NCBI RefSeq assembly: GCF_034008635.1
Contig: NZ_CP125378.1
Span: 982,001-1,046,000 of the forward strand
Direction: 5' to 3'
Origin: Pseudomonas sp. P8_229
GTDB lineage: Bacteria; Pseudomonadota; Gammaproteobacteria; Pseudomonadales; Pseudomonadaceae
DNA: 64,000 bases
Shown one piece after another: positions 57,447 to 64,000 of this stretch; position 1 is the first letter of the stretch; the number at the start of each line of letters is the position of its first letter. Both the position numbers and the translations under genes were made by a program. The notes beneath the pieces are model-generated. The model had not been told where the DNA came from, made no database searches, and saw only the letters and a list, made by a program, of their open reading frames with translations.

Positions 57447-59950
57447 TGGCACGTCTGCCGCTGTTGCGCCTGTTCAGCCTCGCCCTCCGCCAATTGCTGC
57501 GCGATGCCCGCGCCGGTGAGTTGCGTGTGCTGTTCTTCGCTCTGGTCGTCGCAGTGGCGGCGAGTACCGCCATCGGCTATTTCGGCGCCCGCCTCAACGG
57601 CGCCATGATGCTGCGCGCCACCGAATTCCTCGGCGCCGACCTGGTGCTTGAAGGCAGCTCGCCGGCGCGGGCGGAACAGATCAAGAGCGGCACCGAGCTG
57701 CGGCTGGCTCATGCGCAGATCGTCGAGTTTTCCAGCGTCATTGCCACCGACAACGGCATTCAGTTATCGAGCATCAAAGCGGTTGACCGCGCGTATCCGC
57801 TGCGCGGCGAACTGAAAAGTGCCCCCGCCCCGTTTGCCACTGAAACCTCTGGCGGCGAACCGCAACCCGGCGAAGCCTGGGTCGAAGCGCGCCTGCTGAC
57901 CGCACTGGACCTGAAGATCGGCGACAGTATCGACGTCGGCATGAAGACCCTGAAGCTGACCCGCGTGCTGACTTATGAGCCAGATCGCGCCGGCAACTTC
58001 TACAGCCTCACGCCCCGGGTGATGATCAACCTTGATGACCTCGCCGCCACTGGCGTGGTGCAGCCCGGCAGCCGGGTCAGCTACCGCGAACTGTGGCGCG
58101 GCGAACCGCAAGCACTGGAAACCTATCGACAGCTGATCAAACCCGGCCTGGCCGCCAATCAGCGCATTCAGGATGCCCGCGATGGCAATCGGCAGATCGG
58201 TGGTGCGCTGGGCAAGGCCGAGCGCTACCTGAACATGGCCAGTCTGGTCGCGGTGTTGTTGGCCGGTGTGGCAGTGGCACTGTCGGCCAACCGCTTTGCC
58301 AGTCGCCGCTTCGATGCCAGTGCACTGCTGCGCTGCCTCGGCTTGTCGCGTCGGGAAACCATGCTGTTGTTCAGTATTCAACTGACGGTACTGGGCTTGG
58401 GCGCCGCCCTCAGTGGTGCGCTGCTCGGCTGGCTGGCTCAATTGGGATTGTTTGCCCTGCTGCATGATCTGCTGCCGGCAGATGTACCGCCGGGCGGGCT
58501 GTTTCCGGCGATGGCCGGAATCGGTACCGGATTGGTGGCGCTCGCCGGGTTCGCCTTGCCGCCGCTTGCTGCGCTGGGCCGGGTGCCACCGCTGCGGGTG
58601 CTGCGTCGTGACATGCTGCCGATTCCCTCCAGCACCTGGATGGTCTACGGCGCGGCGCTGGGCGCACTCGGCCTGATCATGTGGCGCCTGAGCCTCGACC
58701 TGCTGCTGACCTTCGCCCTGCTCGGTGGCGGCGTCGTCGCAGCGCTGATTCTTGGCGGACTGCTGCTGTTGCTGCTGAACAGCCTGCGTCGTCTGCTGGC
58801 CCGGGCATCGCTGCCGTGGCGCCTGGGTCTGGGCCAGTTGTTGCGTCACCCGCTGGCCGCCGCCGGGCAATCGCTGGCGTTCGGTCTGATCCTGCTGTCG
58901 ATGGCGTTGATTGCCCTGCTGCGCGGCGAACTGCTCGACACCTGGCAAAACCAACTGCCGAAAAACGCCCCGAACTATTTCGCCCTGAACATCCTGCCGG
59001 CGGACAAGCAGGCCTTCACCGATCATTTGGTCAACGTATCCGCACAAGCGGCGCCGCTGTATCCGGTGGTGCCGGGGCGGCTGATCAGCATCAATGGCGA
59101 ACCGGTGCAGCAGATCGTCAGCAAGGATTCGGCCGGCGACCGCGCGGTTCAGCGTGACTTGAGCCTGACCTGGGCCGCCGACCTGCCGGCGGGCAACAAG
59201 CTCACGGCCGGTTCGTGGTGGACCGAGCAACCCTCGGATGACGTACCGGGCGTGTCAGTGGAAGGCAAAGTCGCCGAGAGCCTCAAGCTCAAATTGGGCG
59301 ATCACCTGGTGTTCAGCGTTGGCGGGGTCAATCGTGAAGCGAAGGTCACCAGCCTGCGCGAGATCAACTGGGACAATTTCCAGCCGAACTTTTTCATGAT
59401 CTTCCAGCCCGGCACGCTGAAGGATCTGCCAGCGACCTACCTGACCAGTTTCTACCTGGCGCCCGGTCATGATCAGCAGATCGTCGAGTTGTCGCGGGCA
59501 TTTCCGGCCGTGACCATTCTTCAGGTCGAAGCGCTGCTGGAACAACTGCGCAGCATCCTCGCCCAGGTCACCCTGGCGGTGGAGTATGTGTTGTTGTTTG
59601 TGTTGGCGGCGGGGATGGCAGTGCTGTTCTCCGGCTTGCAGGCAACGCTGGACGAACGCATTCGCCAAGGCGCGCTGTTGCGCGCGTTGGGTGCGGAACG
59701 GCAGTTGCTGGTCAAGGCCCGGCGCATCGAGTTCGGCTTGCTCGGCGCGGTCAGCGGTTTGCTCGCGGCCATTGGTTCGGAAGTGGTGAGTCTGGTGTTG
59801 TATCGCTATGCGTTCGATCTGCCGTGGCACCCGCATCCATGGTTGTTGGTGCTGCCATTGATTGGCGCGGCGCTGATTGGCGGCGCGGGCGTGTTCGGTA
59901 CACGCCGGGCGTTGAATGCGAGTCCGCTGACAGTCTTGCGCGAGGGTTGA
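57446..59950 (+). CDS. ybbP: ABC transporter permease YbbP (FtsX family)
   Basis: The 834-residue membrane protein has the N-terminal transmembrane helix, a large periplasmic region, two FtsX-type helix groups (near 265-400 and 700-830) and a multi-helix core (near 400-500). GGAG lies six bases before the ATG at 57446. With YbbA it forms a mechanotransmission-type ABC system of the FtsX superfamily. Substrate unknown. Confidence 0.92.
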   Translation: MARLPLLRLFSLALRQLLRDARAGELRVLFFALVVAVAASTAIGYFGARLNGAMMLRATEFLGADLVLEGSSPARAEQIKSGTELRLAHAQIVEFSSVIATDNGIQLSSIKAVDRAYPLRGELKSAPAPFATETSGGEPQPGEAWVEARLLTALDLKIGDSIDVGMKTLKLTRVLTYEPDRAGNFYSLTPRVMINLDDLAATGVVQPGSRVSYRELWRGEPQALETYRQLIKPGLAANQRIQDARDGNRQIGGALGKAERYLNMASLVAVLLAGVAVALSANRFASRRFDASALLRCLGLSRRETMLLFSIQLTVLGLGAALSGALLGWLAQLGLFALLHDLLPADVPPGGLFPAMAGIGTGLVALAGFALPPLAALGRVPPLRVLRRDMLPIPSSTWMVYGAALGALGLIMWRLSLDLLLTFALLGGGVVAALILGGLLLLLLNSLRRLLARASLPWRLGLGQLLRHPLAAAGQSLAFGLILLSMALIALLRGELLDTWQNQLPKNAPNYFALNILPADKQAFTDHLVNVSAQAAPLYPVVPGRLISINGEPVQQIVSKDSAGDRAVQRDLSLTWAADLPAGNKLTAGSWWTEQPSDDVPGVSVEGKVAESLKLKLGDHLVFSVGGVNREAKVTSLREINWDNFQPNFFMIFQPGTLKDLPATYLTSFYLAPGHDQQIVELSRAFPAVTILQVEALLEQLRSILAQVTLAVEYVLLFVLAAGMAVLFSGLQATLDERIRQGALLRALGAERQLLVKARRIEFGLLGAVSGLLAAIGSEVVSLVLYRYAFDLPWHPHPWLLVLPLIGAALIGGAGVFGTRRALNASPLTVLREG

Positions 59951-59984
59951 TAGACTCCTGCCTTCGTCACCACAAGAAGTTGCC

Positions 59985-60482
59985 ATGAGCCGTTATCGCC
60001 CTCCCCGCACCGCCGGCACCGCGCTGATCACCCCAGAAGGTGAAGCGCGGATGCGCGCTGAATTCCATGAGCTGTGGCATGTGCGTCGCCCGCAGGTGAC
60101 GCAATCGGTCAGCGAAGCCGCGGCTCAGGGCGATCGCTCGGAAAACGCCGAGTACACCTACGGCAAGAAGATGCTGCGCGAAATAGACAGCCGCGTGCGT
60201 TTTCTCACCAAGCGTCTCGAAGCCTTGAAGGTCGTCAGCGAAAAACCCAGCGATCCGAACAAGGTCTACTTCGGCGCCTGGGTGACCATCGAGGACGAGG
60301 ACGGCAAGCAATCACGCTACCGCATCGTCGGCCCGGATGAACTGGATCTGAAGCTGGGTTTGATCAGCATCGACTCGCCGCTGGCCCGCGCCTTGATCGG
60401 CAAGGCGCTGGACGCCGAGGTTCGGGTGCAGACGCCAACCGGTGAGCAGTTTGTCTATATCGTGGCGATCGATTACCCGTAA
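59985..60482 (+). CDS. greB: Transcription elongation factor GreB
   Basis: The 165-residue protein has the coiled-coil [20 protein letters not shown] with the acidic tip D-x-x-E-N-A-E and the FKBP-like C-domain ([16 protein letters not shown]). GreB restarts backtracked RNA polymerase by stimulating transcript cleavage. The AAGAAG upstream is a modest ribosome binding site. It follows the ABC genes as in Pseudomonas generally. Confidence 0.95.
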   Translation: MSRYRPPRTAGTALITPEGEARMRAEFHELWHVRRPQVTQSVSEAAAQGDRSENAEYTYGKKMLREIDSRVRFLTKRLEALKVVSEKPSDPNKVYFGAWVTIEDEDGKQSRYRIVGPDELDLKLGLISIDSPLARALIGKALDAEVRVQTPTGEQFVYIVAIDYP

Positions 60483-60488
60483 CGCGTT

Positions 60489-60797
60489 TCAGCGACGGGT
60501 GATCAGCCCCTGACGCGCAACACGGGTCAGCTGCTTGATCATTTCCGGAGCCTCTTCGGCGCTCGGCGCCTGAATCACTGCCAGATCGAAACTGTCGCTG
60601 GCAAAGCGTGCCAGGGACTCGCCGTGTTCGACAAACTGGATCAGGAACGCGGCAGGACCGCCGCTGCGGCGTGGCCAGCCATCGAGATAACGCAACAGCG
60701 TCGGCTGATGTTTGCCGCCAAGCAGGATTTTTGGATTGCGCTGGGTGATATGTGCCGTGATCGGCGCGGGACGTGCTGGAGGGCGTAGTGCATTCAT
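60489..60797 (-). CDS. Hypothetical protein (conserved next to greB)
   Basis: The 102-residue protein begins MNALRPPARPAPITAHITQR and ends LTRVARQGLITRR. It has no signal peptide or membrane helix. GAGG lies about ten bases upstream of ATG 60797. Position beside greB matches an uncharacterised gene in P. aeruginosa; no function is proposed. Confidence 0.72.
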   Translation of the reverse strand: MNALRPPARPAPITAHITQRNPKILLGGKHQPTLLRYLDGWPRRSGGPAAFLIQFVEHGESLARFASDSFDLAVIQAPSAEEAPEMIKQLTRVARQGLITRR

Positions 60798-61002
60798 CGT
60801 GTCGTGTCTCTGCCTCAAAAGTCTGCATGGCAGGTGAGAGGCAACACCGAACCAGCGCTTTAGCGGTATTTCGAAGCCCTGTTCCGGCTTCTGACGGCAA
60901 CTGTCTGAGTCACCTGGCGCCCCGCAAGTAGCTGTTTAAATCGGCGCATGAGCAACATCCTAGAGAACGTGACCGATGAGTGTCAAGAATCAGCCACAAC
61001 AA

Positions 61003-61029
61003 AAAAGGCCCGCACAATGCGGGCCTTTT
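61003..61029 (-). terminator. Terminator of the DoxX-family gene
   Basis: AGGCCCGCA and TGCGGGCCT form a 9-base stem; on the minus strand a T-run follows immediately. As also flank the other side, so it may act in both directions. Confidence 0.9.
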
Positions 61030-61045
61030 GCTTGATCCAGAGCAC

Positions 61046-61480
61046 TCAACCGGAGATGGCACGATCCACCGACAGCTTGCCGGCGCCTTCGATCAGCACC
61101 GCGATGCTGCCACCGAGCAATGCCAGCGCGAACTCATAACCGTTGTTGGTCAGGAACAGGCCGTTATGGATGTGCACCGAGAAGATCGCCACCAGCGACA
61201 GGAAGGTCAGTCCCAGCGCCGCCGGACGCACCAGCAGACCGATGATCAGCGCCAGACCGGCGAAGAACTCAGTGCCACCCGACAGAATTGCCATGACATA
61301 GCCCGGTGTCAGCCCCAGGCTTTCCATGTACTGCGCGGTGCCCGCCAGGCCGTAGCCGCCAAACAGACCGAAGAGCTTTTGCGAACCGTGAGCGGCGAAG
61401 ATCACGCCAACCGCGATGCGCAGAATGGTCAGGCCGTAACCGGCGCGGGTGAACAAAACCTTGTTGATCAGAGAGCTCAT
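61046..61480 (-). CDS. DoxX-family membrane protein
   Basis: The 144-residue protein has four membrane helices and the DoxX/SURF4 pattern ILRIAVGVIFAAHGSQKLFG. Relatives include subunits of quinol oxidases and proteins in oxidative-stress complexes. AAGGA lies before the start. It is a single gene with its own terminator. Confidence 0.9.
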   Translation of the reverse strand: MSSLINKVLFTRAGYGLTILRIAVGVIFAAHGSQKLFGLFGGYGLAGTAQYMESLGLTPGYVMAILSGGTEFFAGLALIIGLLVRPAALGLTFLSLVAIFSVHIHNGLFLTNNGYEFALALLGGSIAVLIEGAGKLSVDRAISG

Positions 61481-61588
61481 GGGGCATTCCTTGTTTTGCG
61501 AGAAGTGTGTTGGGATTGGCCGCTATATTAATCAGTTAATTTCATGTTAAAAGCGCAATTATTCCGCCATAACAATCAAATTATTAGA

Positions 61589-63010
61589 TCACTTGCGTGA
61601 GGCTACTTTCTGTCCCCGGGGCTCCAGTGACTCCCGTTCCCGGTCGAACGCCAAGTAATACTTGTTCACGCTATTAACATAGCTGACGGCCCCCATGCCC
61701 ACCTGCTCCATGGCGATGCGCTCGACCTGGAAGAACCACTGGTTCGGGTTCAGCCCACGTCGCCGCGCCTCGGCACGCATGCCTTGCACACGCTCCGGGC
61801 CGATGTTGTAGGCCGCCAGGGTGAACGCCATGCGCTCGCGCTCATTGAGTTTCGGACTGTTGAAAAACTTGCGGCGAATCATCGCCAGGTACTTGGCCCC
61901 GGCCTGCACATTCGCATCGAGATTCTGGATGTTGTTCACCCCGACCCGTTGCGCCGCAGACGGGGTGATCTGCATCAGCCCGGTCGGGCCGCTGCCGCTG
62001 CGGGCGTTGGGTTGCAAGGCCGACTCCTTGAACGCCAGCGCCGCCAGATTCAACCAGTCCATGTTTTGCGCGTCAGCATGCTTTTGCAGGGTCGGGCGCA
62101 GTTTTTCCAGACGCTGACGGTCAGCCTTGGCCAACGGATAGTGCACTTGATAGAGGCGCCGATAGATCCGCAGAAACTCTGCATCTTCGTTCGACGGCTT
62201 CTTGTAGCCAACCAGGAAACGATCGATGCTCGCCCGCAGCATCGAGGCATCGCGGCGCACGAACCAGTATTCCTCACCCGGCTCGCTGATCATCAACTGC
62301 CGGTCAAGACGCAGTTTGGGCAGGATCTTGCCCCAGCGCTCGGCGATGGGTTGCTCGACGATGGTCAGGTGAAATATCCCGCCCTGGACCATCTCCAGCA
62401 CGTCTTCGACGGCCAGCGTGGGATCGACCCACTCGATCTTGATCGGCGCCAGTTTGTGCAACGCAAGTTTCTGATTGAGCTGGCTGACCGCCTCCCCCGC
62501 CGCACTGCCGGTCGGCAAAGCGAGGGTTTTGCCGGACAGCTGTTCGACCTTGGTGTAGCGGCGCTCGCCCTTGATACCGACCAGCACCAGCGGCACATTG
62601 CGGGCAATCGGCTCACTGCTGGCGACCGCATGTCCCGATTGCAGATCAAGCAGTTCTCCAGGCGCTACCAGATCACCTTCACCACGCTGCAAGGCACCGA
62701 GCAGTTGATCCTTGGCTTTGGGAATGATCTTGAGGGTGACTTCCTGACCATCACGGGCATGGCCATTGAGGTATTGCTCGAAGGCGCGCAGGCGGTGGTA
62801 TTCGACACCGATGGCCTGGCCCTGGACTTCACCGGAGCTGTTGCGGCTCTGGTTGACCAGCACTCGCAGCACGCGGCTGCTGCGGATCTCCGACAGGTCG
62901 CGGACCTTGGCGGCCGGCACGGCTTGCAATGGCCCGGGCAGGCGCGCTACCGCCGTTATCGGCAGCAGCAGCGACGCACACAACAGGAGCAAAACCGAGG
63001 GACGATGCAT
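61589..63010 (-). CDS. MltF-like lytic murein transglycosylase
   Basis: The 473-residue exported protein has a signal peptide, an SBP_bac_3-like N-domain (residues about 45-280) and a C-terminal SLT domain with the catalytic Glu in ALAFKESALQPNARSGSGPT and GLMQITPSAA, then LAAYNIGPERV. MltF proteins cleave peptidoglycan glycan chains to 1,6-anhydro products. GGAG precedes the start. It is divergent from tatD. Confidence 0.9.
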   Translation of the reverse strand: MHRPSVLLLLCASLLLPITAVARLPGPLQAVPAAKVRDLSEIRSSRVLRVLVNQSRNSSGEVQGQAIGVEYHRLRAFEQYLNGHARDGQEVTLKIIPKAKDQLLGALQRGEGDLVAPGELLDLQSGHAVASSEPIARNVPLVLVGIKGERRYTKVEQLSGKTLALPTGSAAGEAVSQLNQKLALHKLAPIKIEWVDPTLAVEDVLEMVQGGIFHLTIVEQPIAERWGKILPKLRLDRQLMISEPGEEYWFVRRDASMLRASIDRFLVGYKKPSNEDAEFLRIYRRLYQVHYPLAKADRQRLEKLRPTLQKHADAQNMDWLNLAALAFKESALQPNARSGSGPTGLMQITPSAAQRVGVNNIQNLDANVQAGAKYLAMIRRKFFNSPKLNERERMAFTLAAYNIGPERVQGMRAEARRRGLNPNQWFFQVERIAMEQVGMGAVSYVNSVNKYYLAFDRERESLEPRGQKVASRK

Positions 63011-63246
63011 CCACTCTCCGGAAAGAATACGGGGCGTTTTTTACCGCTGAACGGTCAAAAACACCGACGAAAACAGAGCGCCTTGAGCGCTGGCAAAGTG
63101 CGAGAGACTGGCACAGTGATGGCATTTATGCCAACCCGGGCTGCGTCACGGCATCAAAAGACAGCTATAACTCTTTGTAGTTCTTGGCTTTTCTTATAAA
63201 TCTACAGCTCTGGTATGCTTTCCGGCCTTCGGTCCGAGGTAGAACC

Positions 63247-64000
63247 ATGCAACTCATCGATATCGGCGTCAACCTGACCAACCCAAGTTTCGCCGAAAAA
63301 CATCAGGCCGTGCTCGACCGCGCCTACGCCGCCGGGGTCTGCCAACTGGTGCTGACCGGCACCAGCGTCGGGGGTAGCGAGCAGGCGCTGGAACTGTGCC
63401 AGCAACTGGATGACAGCGGGCAACGACTGTTCGCCACCGCCGGCATTCACCCGCATTCGGCCAGTGACTGGAACGCTGACAGCGCACGTCGTTTGCGCAG
63501 CCTGCTGCATGAGAAAAACGTGGTTGCCGTGGGTGAATGCGGGCTGGACTTCAACCGCGATTTCTCCCCGCGCCCGCAACAGGAAAGGGTTCTGGAAGAA
63601 CACCTGGCGCTGGCCGCAGAGCTGCAACTGCCGGTGTTCCTGCACGAGCGTGATGCCAGTCAGCGCCTGCTGGAAATTCTCCGGGACTTCCGCGATCAAC
63701 TGCCCGCTGCCGTGGTGCACTGCTTTACCGGCGAGCAAAAAGCCCTGTTCAGTTATCTGGATCTGGACCTGCACATCGGCATCACCGGCTGGATCTGCGA
63801 CGAGCGCCGGGGCACCCATCTGCACCCGCTGGTCAAGGAGATCAAGCGCGGACGGCTGATGCTGGAAAGCGATGCGCCGTACCTGCTGCCGCGCACTCTG
63901 CGACCGAAGCCGAAAAACGGCCGCAATGAGCCGGCGTATCTGACCGAAGTACTGCGCGAAGTAGCGCTGCATCGGGGCGAGAGCGAGGACGAACTGGCAG
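63247..64000 (+). CDS. tatD: TatD-family metal-dependent deoxyribonuclease (cut by window end)
   Basis: The visible 251 codons begin [15 protein letters not shown] with metal ligands of the TIM-barrel TatD family: GIHPHSA, GECGLDF, FLHERD, VVHCFTG and ESDAPYLLP. TatD is a Mg-dependent DNase linked to DNA repair. GAGG lies upstream. A few C-terminal residues are missing. Confidence 0.93.
   Translation, partial: MQLIDIGVNLTNPSFAEKHQAVLDRAYAAGVCQLVLTGTSVGGSEQALELCQQLDDSGQRLFATAGIHPHSASDWNADSARRLRSLLHEKNVVAVGECGLDFNRDFSPRPQQERVLEEHLALAAELQLPVFLHERDASQRLLEILRDFRDQLPAAVVHCFTGEQKALFSYLDLDLHIGITGWICDERRGTHLHPLVKEIKRGRLMLESDAPYLLPRTLRPKPKNGRNEPAYLTEVLREVALHRGESEDELA

Noticed and set aside
63202..63972. 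256-residue minus-strand frame opposite tatD
   Set aside because: Mirror of tatD, which has all metal-binding motifs.

Overview
The window looks like a chromosomal segment of a Pseudomonas of the fluorescens group. Genes are GC-rich with strong G/C third-position bias. Intergenic spaces carry the short inverted REP/REPIN repeats typical of that group (core GAGCAGGCTCGCTCCC and variants). Gene neighbourhoods match known Pseudomonas blocks: moeA-moaB/mobA, kef-amt-DUF883-dgt-roc, sagS/ospR-gpx-msrB-alaA-htpX-tpm, ohrR-ohr-efp-earP, cysB-usp-panE-aro, and oprI-ldt-tesA/ybbAB-greB. No phage, transposon, CRISPR array, rRNA or tRNA is evident.

Layout: 1-3.2 kb holds the N-terminus of cheV, a degenerate Hpt-like protein and a NarX/NarL-type two-component pair. 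3.1-7.5 kb has a lipid kinase, molybdenum-cofactor genes and a small lipoprotein. 7.5-9.3 kb has a pseudouridine synthase, an unknown gene preceded by a perfect LexA box, and a glutaredoxin-like protein. 9.4-16.4 kb carries a K+/H+ antiporter, an Amt ammonium channel with a hairpin-plus-U-tract leader, a DUF883/YqjE/YqjK-like stress membrane operon, an EAL protein and a dGTPase. 16.7-27.9 kb is a signalling block: Roc-like response regulator, BvgS/RocS-like hybrid kinase, HD-GYP protein with a large insertion, and SagS. 24.0-33.7 kb is rich in oxidative-damage functions (free Met-sulfoxide reductase, OspR, glutathione peroxidase, MsrB, HtpX).

33.7-44.8 kb contains a DEAD-box helicase with a long leader, a crotonase, a class II DAHP synthase, YcaQ, LysR regulators, a TSUP transporter and the OhrR/Ohr peroxide system. 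44.8-53.6 kb contains EF-P with its rhamnosyltransferase EarP, a Gre-family factor, CysB, a stress protein, a nucleotidase, a PanE-like reductase, thioredoxin/PilZ divergent genes and a class I DAHP synthase. 54.2-64 kb contains the OprI lipoprotein, a facing L,D-transpeptidase, TesA with the YbbA/YbbP ABC system, GreB, DoxX, a lytic transglycosylase and TatD (cut by the window end).

Themes are second-messenger and two-component control of surface attachment, thiol/peroxide defence (OspR and OhrR with candidate operator sites), and envelope maintenance. The least explained items are the amt leader hairpin, the LexA-box gene, the duplicated ohrR/ohr promoter, the HD-GYP insertion, the non-canonical PilZ protein and the 636-base stretch before oprI.
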